Below are positions 40,196 through 48,662 of a stretch of 64,000 nt of DNA, in pieces; the first letter of the stretch is position 1, and each line of letters opens with the position of its first letter. The DNA comes from Merdimonas sp963929015. GTDB lineage: Bacteria > Bacillota > Clostridia > Lachnospirales > Lachnospiraceae. The DNA lies in the NCBI RefSeq assembly GCF_963929015.1, contig NZ_CAWVHE010000003.1:544975-608974 (forward strand). Reading direction: 5' to 3'. The position numbers were made by a program, and so were the translations under genes. Below the pieces are notes generated by a model that saw only the letters and a list, made by a program, of their open reading frames with translations, did not search any database and was not told the DNA's origin.

Positions 40196-40222
40196 AAAGC
40201 CTTGCATATGCAGGGCTTTTAT
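40196..40222 (+). terminator. Terminator-like hairpin, originally behind the second NlpC/P60 gene
   Basis: AAAGCC (40196-40201) pairs with GGCTTT (40214-40219), with further inner pairing (TTGCATATGCAG), then TTTTATG. Removing the IS and one direct repeat would place it directly after the NlpC gene. Confidence 0.65.
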
Positions 40223-40250
40223 GCTATCATAAAAAAGTCGCAAAAAAACA

Positions 40251-40319
40251 CGCACATGTTTGCCCAAGACGGTGCCAAAGCCTGGAAACAGGACGGTTTC
40301 AAGGGTTTACACAGGTGCG
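40251..40319 (+). ncRNA. Candidate structured leader of rpsB
   Basis: CGCAC (40251-40255) pairs with GTGCG (40315-40319), continued by TGT/ACA past an A-G mismatch, then CCC (40263-40265) with GGG (40303-40305). At the tip is CCTG-GAAA-CAGG (40281-40292), a stem with a GNRA tetraloop. It ends about 30 bases before the rpsB start. A ribosomal-protein S2 autoregulatory leader is the natural interpretation. Confidence 0.5.
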
Positions 40320-40350
40320 GAAGTAAAAAAACCAAATGGAGGAAAGACAC

Positions 40351-41106
40351 ATGAGCGTAATTTCAATGAAGCAGCTTTTAGAAGCAGGTGTTCATTTTGG
40401 ACATCAGACAAGAAGATGGAACCCTAAGATGGCTCCGTACATCTACACAGAGAGAAACGGTATCTATATCATCGACCTGCAGAAGTCTGTGGGAAAGGTT
40501 GACGAGGCTTACCAGGCAGTATCTGATATTGCTGCTGACGGCGGCACCATCCTGTTTGTAGGAACCAAGAAGCAGGCACAGGACGCCATCAAGACAGAGG
40601 CAGAGCGCTGCGGAATGTTTTATGTAAACGAAAGATGGCTGGGCGGAATGCTGACCAACTTCAAGACCATCAAGAGCAGAGTTGCCCGCTTAAAAGAGAT
40701 TGAAAGAATGTCTGAAGACGGAACCTTTGACGTACTGCCGAAGAAAGAAGTGATCCAGTTAAAGAAAGAGTGGGAAAAGCTGGAGAAGAACCTGGGCGGT
40801 ATCAAGGAAATGAAGAGACTTCCGGATGCTATTTTCGTAGTAGATCCGAAGAAAGAGAGAATCTGCGTACAGGAGGCACATACTCTGGGAATCCCGTTGA
40901 TCGGTATTGCAGACACCAACTGTGATCCGGAAGAACTGGATTATGTGATCCCGGGAAATGACGATGCGATCCGTGCGGTTAAACTGATCGTTTCCAAGAT
41001 GGCAGACGCTGTAGTAGAAGCAAACCAGGGAATGACCGGTGAAGAAGAGGTTGTTTACGAGGATGCCGCAGAGGAAGTATCTGAGACAGAAGCTGCAGAA
41101 GAGTAA
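40351..41106 (+). CDS. rpsB: 30S ribosomal protein S2
   Basis: The ATG at 40351 follows GGAGG; an upstream in-frame ATG would put the ribosome binding site inside the gene. The 251-residue protein has the S2 hallmarks: MKQLLEAGVHFGHQTRRWNPKM, IYIIDLQKSV, FVGTKKQAQDAI, VNERWLGGMLTNFKTI, PDAIFVVDPKKE and GIADTNCDPEELDYVIPGNDDAIRA. The acidic C-terminal tail is usual. It is followed by tsf after 26 bases, the common order. Confidence 0.98.
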   Translation: MSVISMKQLLEAGVHFGHQTRRWNPKMAPYIYTERNGIYIIDLQKSVGKVDEAYQAVSDIAADGGTILFVGTKKQAQDAIKTEAERCGMFYVNERWLGGMLTNFKTIKSRVARLKEIERMSEDGTFDVLPKKEVIQLKKEWEKLEKNLGGIKEMKRLPDAIFVVDPKKERICVQEAHTLGIPLIGIADTNCDPEELDYVIPGNDDAIRAVKLIVSKMADAVVEANQGMTGEEEVVYEDAAEEVSETEAAEE

Positions 41107-41132
41107 GATTCGATATTGTGGAGGAAAATAAG

Positions 41133-42053
41133 ATGGCAGTTACAGCTAGTATGGTAAAAGAGTTAAGAGAATTAACCGGCGCAGGAATGATGGACTGCAA
41201 AAAGGCTTTAAATGAGACAGACGGCGATATGGACGCAGCAATTGAATACCTGAGAAAGAACGGCGAGGCAAAGGCTGTTAAGAAAGCCGGAAGAATCGCA
41301 GCAGAAGGACTGGTTATGGCTGAGGTAAAAGAAGACAAGACCGCAGCAATCGTAGAAGTGAACTCCGAGACAGACTTCGTTGCAAAGAATGCTGATTTCC
41401 AGGCATTCGTAAAGGCTGTGACCGAGCAGGCAATGGCTACAGAAGCAAAAGATATGGATGCTTTTATGGCAGAGCCCTGGATCGAGGACAGCACTAAGAC
41501 TGTACACGATGCTCTGACAGAGAAGATTGCCGTAATCGGTGAGAAGTTAAGCATCCGCAGATTTGAAAAGATCGTTTCTGACGGCTGCGTGGTAGCGTAT
41601 ATTCACGGCGGCGGACGGATCGGCGTTCTGGTAGAGGCCGAGACAGACGTAGTAAACGATGAGATCAGAAAGTGCCTGAAGAACGTGGCAATGCAGGTGG
41701 CAGCTATGTCTCCGAAGTATGTATCCCGTGAGGAAGTATCACAGGAATTCATGGATCATGAAAAAGAGATCCTGCTTGCACAGGCTAAGACTGAAAATCC
41801 GGACAAGCCGGAGAATATCATCGAGAAGATGATCATCGGACGTCTGAACAAAGAGCTCAAAGAGATCTGTCTGTTAGATCAGGTATATGTACAGGACAGC
41901 GAGCTGACCGTATCCAAGTATGTGGCCAAGGTTGCAAAAGAAAACGGCGCGAACATGACTGTTAAGAAGTTCTTCCGCTTTGAGACCGGAGAAGGTATTG
42001 AGAAGAAGGTTGACGACTTTGCGGCAGAGGTTGCAGCACAGGCAGGTATGTAA
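41133..42053 (+). CDS. tsf: Elongation factor Ts
   Basis: The 306-residue protein begins MAVTASMVKELRELTG after GGAGG and contains the EF-Ts core GAGMMDCKKALNETDGDMDAAIEYLR, NSETDFVAKN, YIHGGGRIGVLVE and the C-terminal VYVQDSELTVSKYVAK. It recycles EF-Tu from GDP to GTP. It follows rpsB. In most Firmicutes pyrH comes next; here a terminator and five accessory genes intervene. Confidence 0.98.
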   Translation: MAVTASMVKELRELTGAGMMDCKKALNETDGDMDAAIEYLRKNGEAKAVKKAGRIAAEGLVMAEVKEDKTAAIVEVNSETDFVAKNADFQAFVKAVTEQAMATEAKDMDAFMAEPWIEDSTKTVHDALTEKIAVIGEKLSIRRFEKIVSDGCVVAYIHGGGRIGVLVEAETDVVNDEIRKCLKNVAMQVAAMSPKYVSREEVSQEFMDHEKEILLAQAKTENPDKPENIIEKMIIGRLNKELKEICLLDQVYVQDSELTVSKYVAKVAKENGANMTVKKFFRFETGEGIEKKVDDFAAEVAAQAGM

Positions 42054-42089
42054 GCGTTTTGCAAAGATGTAACAGATAAAAAAAGACAG

Positions 42090-42128
42090 GGACCGGCGCA
42101 GAGTTTACTCGTGGCCGGTTCCATTTTT
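42090..42128 (+). terminator. Terminator after tsf
   Basis: GGACCGGC (42090-42097) pairs with GCCGGTTCC (42114-42122, one bulged T), followed by ATTTTTGT. Confidence 0.8.
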
Positions 42129-42170
42129 GTGCCTGCAAAAAGATGCAGGACGACAAGTACAGGAGGTATT

Positions 42171-43046
42171 ATGTTAAGAGAAGGAATAAACGGGTTTTGT
42201 ATGGCCCTTGCCGACAGCGTGCCGGGGGTGTCCGGGGGAACCGTAGCATTTATCATGGGATTCTATGACCGGTTCATCGGATCCATCCATAATCTGGCAT
42301 TTGGGAAAATGAAGGAAAAAAAGACGGCGCTGAGATACCTGATCAAACTGGGGATCGGATGGGCGGTCGGAATGATCCTTGCCGTTTTGATCCTTTCAGC
42401 ATTGTTTGAGAGCCATATTTATATCGTCAGCTCTGTATTTATCGGGTTTATTGCGGGCGCCATCCCGCTGATCATGCTGGAAGAGAAGGAGTGTTTGAAA
42501 AGTGTGGTAAAAGGAATCCTGTTCTGCCTGCTTGGGATCGTCCTGGTAGCCGGGATCACCTGGCTGAATGGCCGGATCACGGGAGGATCCATGAATCTGG
42601 CGCATTTTTCTCTTGGGACAGGGATCCGTCTGTTCTTTATCGGAATGATCGCCATTTCCGCCATGTTCCTTCCGGGAATTTCCGGATCCACGCTTTTGCT
42701 GGTGTTTGGAGCCTACATTCCAGTGATCACGGCTGTCCGGGGCGTGCTGTCCTTTGATCTGGCTTATGTGCCGTGTCTGATCTTTTTCGGCTGCGGCATC
42801 CTGACCGGTGCAGTGACAGTTGTCAAGATTATCAAAGTGTGTCTGGAAAAATTTCGGACGCAGACCGTTTATGCTATTATCGGTATGATGATCGGCTCAT
42901 TTTACGCAATTGTAATGGGACCGACTACACTGGAAACGCCGCAGAAGGCGATGACCCTCGGAACATTCAGTGTGATAGCCGCGGTCATTGGCGTGGCGCT
43001 TGTACTGGGCATGCAGCTCATCAAAGAAAAAGGAACGTCCAGATAG
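42171..43046 (+). CDS. DUF368 family polyprenyl-phosphate transporter (PopT-like)
   Basis: The ATG at 42171 is seven bases after AGGAGG; a longer frame lies in the terminator. The 291-residue membrane protein (about eight or nine helices) has the DUF368 repeats: ALADSVPGVSGGTVAFIMGFYDRF near the start and AMFLPGISGSTLLLVFGAY in the second half. Members of this family were recently shown to move undecaprenyl phosphate back across the membrane for reuse. uppS, which makes the precursor undecaprenyl diphosphate, lies 5 kb downstream. It starts the accessory block. Confidence 0.85.
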   Translation: MLREGINGFCMALADSVPGVSGGTVAFIMGFYDRFIGSIHNLAFGKMKEKKTALRYLIKLGIGWAVGMILAVLILSALFESHIYIVSSVFIGFIAGAIPLIMLEEKECLKSVVKGILFCLLGIVLVAGITWLNGRITGGSMNLAHFSLGTGIRLFFIGMIAISAMFLPGISGSTLLLVFGAYIPVITAVRGVLSFDLAYVPCLIFFGCGILTGAVTVVKIIKVCLEKFRTQTVYAIIGMMIGSFYAIVMGPTTLETPQKAMTLGTFSVIAAVIGVALVLGMQLIKEKGTSR

Positions 43047-43089
43047 TTTTTTATAAAACAGAAAAAGAGAAAAGGGAGAAGAGAAAGAA

Positions 43090-43123
43090 GGGGCAGGCGA
43101 TCGTTTGTGAGATCACCTGCCCC
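43090..43123 (-). terminator. Terminator for the small leftward gene
   Basis: GGGGCAGG (43090-43097) pairs with CCTGCCCC (43116-43123), with GATC/GATC inside. On the minus strand it is followed by TTCTTTCTCTT. It lies between two converging genes. Confidence 0.7.
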
Positions 43124-43138
43124 GGCATGTCTGCTGTT

Positions 43139-43351
43139 TTATTCTTCTTCGTCCAGCCAGTATTCTTCATCTGTCTGATGGTAGGTATTGCCATTGTTGC
43201 ATCCGCATGCTATTCCTTTTTTGACCGGGGAAAGGAGAAATCCTTTTATGACGCCAAGAAGCAGGCAGCAGACAATGATCAGGATCTTTTCTGCGGGCGT
43301 CCAGTCTCGTTCAAAGAAATCTTTGATGTTTTCCCAGAGTGTTTTCATCAT
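43139..43351 (-). CDS. Small single-pass membrane protein, unknown function
   Basis: The 70-residue protein on the minus strand has an amphipathic start (KTLWENIKDFFERDWTPAEK), one membrane helix (ILIIVCCLLLGVIKGFLL) and a hydrophilic tail with CGC and an acidic end. AAGGAGGT lies at the right distance on the minus strand, so translation is likely. It is the only leftward gene in the accessory block and is divergent from the TetR gene. A gut Lachnospiraceae-specific family is plausible but not certain. Confidence 0.65.
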   Translation of the reverse strand: MMKTLWENIKDFFERDWTPAEKILIIVCCLLLGVIKGFLLSPVKKGIACGCNNGNTYHQTDEEYWLDEEE

Positions 43352-43446
43352 GTGTGACCTCCTTATTAATTTTATACTTTCTGTAACAGATATTTTATTT
43401 ATTATAAAATATTCAGGAAAAAAAGAAAAGGAGAAAATGCAAAAGG

Positions 43447-43475
43447 TTGACGCTGTGTCAGATTAGTCCTATACT
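43447..43475 (+). promoter_or_regulatory. Promoter of the second tetR gene
   Basis: TTGACG (43447-43452) and TATACT (43470-43475) are separated by 17 bases. No long palindrome overlaps it. Confidence 0.7.
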
Positions 43476-43508
43476 GGGGGTATCAGAAAAAAGGGAGAGA
43501 AGTGACGT

Positions 43509-44150
43509 ATGCCAAGAGGATCAGAGGAACTGACGATCGCAAGAAAAGAAGAGATCATCCAAGCATGTGCAAAACTCTATGAGACCATGAGTTTCCGTGA
43601 AATTACGATCAAGGAGATCGGTAAGGAGACGTCCTTTACGCGGACCTCCATTTATAATTATTTTCAGACCAAAGAAGAAATATTCCTTGCACTCTTCCAG
43701 AGGGAATATGAGTGGTGGACCCGGGATCTGGAGGAACTGCTTCGGGCCAATGAAAAGTTGGACGCCAGAGGGTTTGCCGACGCCCTGGCCCGTACTCTGG
43801 AAAAAAGGGAAAGGCTTCTAAAGCTGATGTCCATGAATCACTATGATATGGAGGCGAACAGCCGCATGGAAAATCTGATTGAATTTAAGATCGCATACAA
43901 AAATTCCATTGGCGCAGTGAACCGGTGCCTGGAGAAATTTTTTCCGGAGATGAGCGAAGAAGACAGGAACGACTTTGTGTATGGGTTCTATCCATTTATG
44001 TTCGGGATCTATCCTTATACAAGGGTGACAGAAAAGCAGAAAGCCGCAATGGAACAGGCAGATCTTGATTATCCCCGGTTTACGGTTTACAAACTGGCCG
44101 GGGCTCTGGTAAGAAAACTGTTGTCGGATACCGGGAGCAAAGAAGAATAA
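43509..44150 (+). CDS. TetR-family regulator
   Basis: The 213-residue protein has the TetR helix-turn-helix near residues 30-60 (REITIKEIGKETSFTRTSIYNYFQTKEEIF) and a helical C-terminal domain that belongs to a group with EYEWWTRDLEELL. It is followed by YitT and MATE genes in the same direction and faces a small membrane gene on the other strand, any of which could be its target. The MATE efflux pump is the best candidate. The inducer is unknown. Confidence 0.88.
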   Translation: MPRGSEELTIARKEEIIQACAKLYETMSFREITIKEIGKETSFTRTSIYNYFQTKEEIFLALFQREYEWWTRDLEELLRANEKLDARGFADALARTLEKRERLLKLMSMNHYDMEANSRMENLIEFKIAYKNSIGAVNRCLEKFFPEMSEEDRNDFVYGFYPFMFGIYPYTRVTEKQKAAMEQADLDYPRFTVYKLAGALVRKLLSDTGSKEE

Positions 44151-44232
44151 GAGGTTTCTTTTTTCTTGACAACTGTGTGAAAACGTGGAAAATAAAAGAT
44201 GGTAAATAAGTCAGACAGGAGGAATGCTGGGG

Positions 44233-45081
44233 ATGAAAACAGCAGCAAAAGATTATCTGATGATCACTGTGGGAATGGTCGTTGTGGTAATCGCGGTATA
44301 TTTTTTCATGATTCCGCTCCATATCGTGCTGGGAAGTATGAGCGGTCTTGCGTTGGTGCTGACACAGTTTGTGCCGGTATCGGTTTCTTTGATGACATTG
44401 ATCTTAAACGGCGTCTGCCTGATCGCAGGCTTTCTTCTGATCGGGAAAGAATTTGGCGTAAAGACGGTGTATGCTTCTTTGCTCCAGCCGTTTCTTTTGT
44501 GGGTGTGTGAAGTGATCTTTCCGGATCAGAAGTCACTGACAGGAGACGTGCTTCTGGACGCCATTGCCATGATCATTGTGGTGAGCGCCGGGCAGGCGAT
44601 CATCTTTCAGGCGCAGGCTTCTTCCGGAGGACTGGATATTGTGGCCAAGATCATGAATAAATATCTCCATGTGGAGCTTGGCAAGAGCATCGCTGTCGCA
44701 GGCGCGCTGATCGTACTTAGCGCGGCGCTGGTGTACGACAGTAAAACGGTGGTACTGGGTCTGATCGTCACCTATGTAAACGGCCTGGTGGTGGACGAAT
44801 ACATTGGAGGTTTTCAGAGAAAGAAAAAAGTTTGTGTGATCTCGGAGCAATACGATGAGATCCGTAAATACATCAACAGCCATCTGGGCCGGGGGGCAAC
44901 TCTTTATATGACGCGCGGAAGCTACGCGGGAACCGAGAGGACAGAGGTTGCAACTATCGTTACGCAGACGGAGTACGCGAAATTGATGCATTTTATCAAC
45001 GAAACGGATCCCAGAGCGTTCGTGACTGTGGCGACGGTCAGCGAGGTGTCCGGCTTCTGGAACAAGAAAAAAAGAGCGTAA
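44233..45081 (+). CDS. YitT-family membrane protein (DUF161/DUF2179)
   Basis: The start is taken at ATG 44233, ten bases after GGAGG; an ATG nine bases earlier overlaps the ribosome binding site. The protein of about 282 residues has five or six hydrophobic segments (IPLHIVLGSMSGLALVL, TLILNGVCLIAGFLLIGKEFG, ASSGGLDIVAKIMN) and a C-terminal soluble DUF2179 domain (KKVCVISEQYDEIRKYI ... RGATLYMTRGSYAGTERTEV). Function is unknown; relatives are widespread and are suspected transporters with a ligand-sensing tail. Confidence 0.85.
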   Translation: MKTAAKDYLMITVGMVVVVIAVYFFMIPLHIVLGSMSGLALVLTQFVPVSVSLMTLILNGVCLIAGFLLIGKEFGVKTVYASLLQPFLLWVCEVIFPDQKSLTGDVLLDAIAMIIVVSAGQAIIFQAQASSGGLDIVAKIMNKYLHVELGKSIAVAGALIVLSAALVYDSKTVVLGLIVTYVNGLVVDEYIGGFQRKKKVCVISEQYDEIRKYINSHLGRGATLYMTRGSYAGTERTEVATIVTQTEYAKLMHFINETDPRAFVTVATVSEVSGFWNKKKRA

Positions 45082-45133
45082 ATAATTCTTGCAACCGGAC
45101 CGGTAATTTTATATAATATCCATGTTTGAGTAG

Positions 45134-45161
45134 AAAGGCATCTGTCAGGAGATGCCTTTTT
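45134..45161 (+). terminator. Terminator or attenuator before the MATE gene
   Basis: AAAGGCATCT (45134-45143) pairs with AGATGCCTTT (45150-45159), followed by TT. It ends 24 bases before the MATE start codon, so it could act as an attenuator as well as the end of yitT. Confidence 0.7.
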
Positions 45162-45184
45162 ATATGGGAAAAAGGAGGAGAAGC

Positions 45185-46510
45185 ATGGTCCGGGATATGA
45201 CAGTCGGAAGCCCGACAAAAAGGATTTTAAATTTTACGGCGCCTATTTTTATCGGAAATATATTTCAGCAGTTTTACAGTATGGCAGATACGATCATAGT
45301 AGGGAAGTTTGTGGGAAACGCGGCGCTTGCGGCTGTAGGGGCATGCGGATCTTTGATGTTTCTGATCCTGGGATTTCTGCAGGGACTGACGGCAGGATTT
45401 ACGGTTGTGACGGCGCAGCATTACGGCGCGGGCAATCAGAAAGCAATGCGGCGTTCTGTGGCCTCTGCGGGCCTGCTTTCAGCGGCAGTTTCCGTGGCGC
45501 TGACAGTGTTAAGTATGGGGACGATGGAAGAGATTTTAGAGTGGATGAACACGCCGGCAGACATGTACGGACAGGCATACGGATATATCATGGTCATCTG
45601 CGGCGGGATCGTGGCGCAGGTGCTCTATAATCTTCTGGCCAGCATCTTAAGAGCCATAGGGGACAGCAGAAGGCCTCTGTATTTTCTGATATTGGCCGCT
45701 TTTCTGAATGTGGTGCTGGACCTCTGGTTTATTGCCGGATTCCACATGGGCGCGGAGGGCGCCGCCTGGGCGACGGTGATCTCGCAGGGAGTGTCCGGTG
45801 TTCTGTGTCTGTATTATATTTACAAAAAAGTGCCGGAACTGCATTTGCACAGGGAGGATTTCCAGCTGGATGTCAGTATGATGAAATGGCAGATGGCCAT
45901 CGGGTTCCCCATGGCGTTTCAGTATTCCATCACAGCCATCGGAACGATTGTGCTGCAGGCATGTTTAAATACCCTGGGATCTGTGGCCGCCGCCGGATTT
46001 GCAGCCGCCTGCAAGATCGAACAGGTGGTATCCCAGGCATATGTGGCGCTTGGGACAACGATGGCGACCTATTGTGCACAGAATATGGGAGCAGGGAAAA
46101 AGGAGCGCCTGCGGCAGGGATTCCGTAGCGCTACATGGATCGGGATTCTTTACGCGGTGCTGTCCGGACTTCTGATCATTACAGTTGGAAAGTATCTTAC
46201 GGTGCTGTTTGTTTCGGAAAATCTGAATGCGATCACGGGATATGTGGACACCTATCTGAAATGTGTAGGGATTTCCTTTATTCCTCTGGTATTTGTCAAT
46301 GTGTACCGCAACGGGATCCAGGGAATGGGATTTGGCCTTCTTCCGATGACGGCAGGCGTGGCGGAGCTGATCGGACGCAGTGTGATGGCGGTGGCGGCCG
46401 CCTGGCTGGGAAGTTATGTGGGAATGTGTTTTGCAGCGCCTATGGCATGGGTGCTGGCAGGAGGCCTTCTGGTCGCGATGTATCTGTATCTTATGAAAAA
46501 GCGGATATGA
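45185..46510 (+). CDS. MATE-family multidrug/Na+ antiporter
   Basis: The ATG at 45185 follows AAGGAGG. The 441-residue protein has twelve hydrophobic segments in two related halves, beginning TVGSPTKRILNFTAPIFIGNIFQQFYSMADTIIVGKFVG and with the mirrored IGFPMAFQYSITAIGTIVLQACLN in the second half, typical of the DinF/NorM-like clostridial MATE group. It would expel drugs or metabolites in exchange for Na+ or H+. Control by the TetR gene two positions upstream is possible. Confidence 0.9.
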   Translation: MVRDMTVGSPTKRILNFTAPIFIGNIFQQFYSMADTIIVGKFVGNAALAAVGACGSLMFLILGFLQGLTAGFTVVTAQHYGAGNQKAMRRSVASAGLLSAAVSVALTVLSMGTMEEILEWMNTPADMYGQAYGYIMVICGGIVAQVLYNLLASILRAIGDSRRPLYFLILAAFLNVVLDLWFIAGFHMGAEGAAWATVISQGVSGVLCLYYIYKKVPELHLHREDFQLDVSMMKWQMAIGFPMAFQYSITAIGTIVLQACLNTLGSVAAAGFAAACKIEQVVSQAYVALGTTMATYCAQNMGAGKKERLRQGFRSATWIGILYAVLSGLLIITVGKYLTVLFVSENLNAITGYVDTYLKCVGISFIPLVFVNVYRNGIQGMGFGLLPMTAGVAELIGRSVMAVAAAWLGSYVGMCFAAPMAWVLAGGLLVAMYLYLMKKRI

Positions 46511-46603
46511 TATTTTAAGATTCCTTTTTTCGCCATCCTATGGTATACTCTAGATAAATATGCGAAAGGCATGAGAAACTGAACATAAGGAGCAGTACAG
46601 ACT

Positions 46604-47299
46604 ATGAAGAGAGTGTTGTTAAAACTCAGTGGAGAAGCCCTTGCAGGTGACAAAAAGACCGGATTCGACGAGGAGACCTGTCTGCAGGTCGCCCGCCAGG
46701 TGAAGCAGCTTACAGACGACGGGATTCAGGTTGCGATCGTTACCGGAGGCGGAAATTTCTGGAGAGGGCGGACCAGCGAGACCATTGACCGGGTAAAGGC
46801 GGACCAGATCGGCATGCTGGCTACCGTGATGAACTGTATCTATGTGTCAGATATTTTCCGTCATGTGGGGATGAAGACGGAAGTATTTACCCCGTTTGTA
46901 TGTGGAGCATTTACCACATTGTTTTCCAAGGATGCGGCAGTGGAAGCTCTGGAAGCAGGAAAGGTGATCTTTTTTGCGGGAGGAACCGGGCATCCTTACT
47001 TTTCCACAGATACAGGAGCAGTTCTGCGTGCGATAGAGATTGAGGCGGACGCCATGCTGCTGGCAAAGGCGATCGACGGTATTTATGACAGCGATCCCAA
47101 GATCAATCCGCAGGCAAAGAAATATAATGAGATTTCCATCCAGGAGATGATCGACCGCAAGCTGATGGCAGTGGATCTTACGGCATCGATCCTGTGTCTG
47201 GAAAATAAGATGCCGATGCTGGTTTTCGGGCTGAATGAAGAGAACAGCATTGCGAATACCATGTCAGGAAGATTTACCGGAACTAAAGTGACGGTATAG
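46604..47299 (+). CDS. pyrH: Uridylate kinase
   Basis: The 231-residue protein shows the bacterial UMP kinase sequence: RVLLKLSGEALAGDKKTGFDE, IVTGGGNFWRGR, DQIGMLATVMNCIYV, FAGGTGHPYFSTDTGAVLRAIEIEAD, KAIDGIYDSDPK and the C-terminal FGLNEENSIANTM. It makes UDP and is controlled by GTP and UTP. It resumes the usual order with frr, 21 bases downstream. AAGGAG lies before the start, and TATACT at 46544 may be its -10 box. Confidence 0.97.
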   Translation: MKRVLLKLSGEALAGDKKTGFDEETCLQVARQVKQLTDDGIQVAIVTGGGNFWRGRTSETIDRVKADQIGMLATVMNCIYVSDIFRHVGMKTEVFTPFVCGAFTTLFSKDAAVEALEAGKVIFFAGGTGHPYFSTDTGAVLRAIEIEADAMLLAKAIDGIYDSDPKINPQAKKYNEISIQEMIDRKLMAVDLTASILCLENKMPMLVFGLNEENSIANTMSGRFTGTKVTV

Positions 47300-47320
47300 G
47301 AAGAAAGGGAGGACAACCAT

Positions 47321-47872
47321 ATGAATGAAAAACTGGAAAAATATGAGAGCAAGATGGAAAAGACCATGGCCAGTCTGGACGCGGAGCTGGCAGGGATCCG
47401 CGCCGGCCGGGCAAACCCGAATGTCCTGAATAAGATCATGGTAGAGTATTACGGGGTGCCGACTCCGCTGCAGCAGGTGGCGAACGTATCGGTTCCGGAG
47501 CCCCGGATGATCCAGATCCAGCCGTGGGAAAAAAGTATGATCAAGGAGATCACCAAGGCGATCCAGACCTCGGATCTTGGCATCAATCCCACAAATGACG
47601 GTTCTTCGATCCGCCTGGTATTTCCGGAGCTGACCGAGGAGCGAAGAAAAGAGCTGGCAAAGGATGTTAAGAAAAAGGGAGAAGCTGCAAAAGTAGCGCT
47701 CCGCAACATCCGCAGAGATGGAAATGATTCCTTTAAGAAGCTGAAAGGAAGCGAAGTTTCCGAGGATGAGATTAAGGATCTGGAAGACGATCTTCAGAAG
47801 ATGACAGATAAGTATGTGAAAAAAGTGGATGCGGCTGTTGAGGTAAAGACCAAAGAAGTTATGACAGTATAA
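47321..47872 (+). CDS. frr: Ribosome recycling factor
   Basis: The 183-residue protein matches RRF: MEKTMASLDAELAGIRAGRANPNVLNKIMVEYYG, TPLQQVANVSVPEPRMIQIQPWEKSMIKEI, DGSSIRLVFPELTEERRKELAKDVKKKGE and VALRNIRRDGND. With EF-G it splits ribosomes after termination. It lies between pyrH and uppS as in most Firmicutes. Confidence 0.97.
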   Translation: MNEKLEKYESKMEKTMASLDAELAGIRAGRANPNVLNKIMVEYYGVPTPLQQVANVSVPEPRMIQIQPWEKSMIKEITKAIQTSDLGINPTNDGSSIRLVFPELTEERRKELAKDVKKKGEAAKVALRNIRRDGNDSFKKLKGSEVSEDEIKDLEDDLQKMTDKYVKKVDAAVEVKTKEVMTV

Positions 47873-47950
47873 CCGGATCCGTTGAAAAAAGGGGGCAGAT
47901 CTGGAGGATACCTGGTCTGTCCCTGTGTTTGCAAAGGAGGAGAAAGGGCA

Positions 47951-48658
47951 ATGAATATACCACGACATGTGGCGGTCATACTGGATGGAAACGGACGCTG
48001 GGCGAAGTCCAAAGGGATGCCGAGAAATTACGGACATGCACAGGGAAGCAAAAACGTGGAGAAGATCTGTGAGGAAGCCTGGCGCATGGGGATCAAATAT
48101 CTGACGGTATATGCGTTTTCCACAGAGAACTGGAACCGCCCGAAAGATGAAGTGGACGCCCTGATGAAGCTGCTTCGCAATTATATGAAAACCTGCCTTA
48201 AGACGGCAGCGAAGAACGATATGAAAGTCCGTGTGATCGGGGATCTTACGGGACTGGATGCTGATATCCGCAACCGGATCCTGGAGCTGGAAGAAGCCAC
48301 AAAGGGAAACGGAGGCCTGAATTTCCAGATCGCGATCAATTATGGAAGCCGGGATGAGATCCTGCGGGCTGTCAGACGGCTGGCTGCCGACTGCCGGGAC
48401 GGGAAGGTGGAGCCGGAGAACATTGACGAAGAATTCTTTGAAGAATATCTGGATACCCATGACATCCCGGATCCGGATCTTCTGATCCGCACCAGCGGGG
48501 AACAAAGGCTTTCCAATTATCTTTTGTGGCAGCTTGCGTATACCGAATTCTACTTTACGGATGTTCTGTGGCCGGACTTTACAAAGGAAGAACTGGAAAA
48601 GGCGATCCGGCAGTATAATGAAAGGGACCGCCGTTACGGCGGAGTAAGGGGGGAGTAA
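47951..48658 (+). CDS. uppS: Undecaprenyl diphosphate synthase (isoprenyl transferase)
   Basis: The ATG at 47951 is preceded by AGGAGG; the extra upstream frame is discarded. The 235-residue protein has HVAVILDGNGRWAKSKG (catalytic Asp), YGHAQGSKNV, TVYAFSTENWNRP, INYGSRDEI and IPDPDLLIRTSGEQRLSNYLLWQ. It makes the lipid carrier for wall polymers. cdsA follows four bases after the stop. Confidence 0.97.
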   Translation: MNIPRHVAVILDGNGRWAKSKGMPRNYGHAQGSKNVEKICEEAWRMGIKYLTVYAFSTENWNRPKDEVDALMKLLRNYMKTCLKTAAKNDMKVRVIGDLTGLDADIRNRILELEEATKGNGGLNFQIAINYGSRDEILRAVRRLAADCRDGKVEPENIDEEFFEEYLDTHDIPDPDLLIRTSGEQRLSNYLLWQLAYTEFYFTDVLWPDFTKEELEKAIRQYNERDRRYGGVRGE

Positions 48659-48662
48659 AGGC

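Larger units (their letters stand above)
38958..40197 (+). mobile_element. IS481/IS1202-like insertion sequence with 25-base flanking direct repeat
   Basis: An element of 1190 bases (38983-40172) lies between two exact 25-base direct repeats at 38958-38982 and 40173-40197 (begin ACATAGCGTAAAC, end CAGGTAAAA). The ends are imperfect inverted repeats sharing GGTAACA about 20 bases in (TGTTGGGG... on the left; GTATAGGTGTCAATG... read inward on the right). It encodes one DDE transposase. Target duplications this long are not typical of IS481, which makes short ones, and recall the IS1202 group. The insertion separated the NlpC gene from the terminator hairpin at 40196-40222. Confidence 0.8.

Noticed and set aside
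38958..40197. Site-specific integration with att sites
   Set aside because: The only gene is a DDE transposase, with inverted termini; no tyrosine or serine recombinase is present, so the direct repeats are better read as target duplication.
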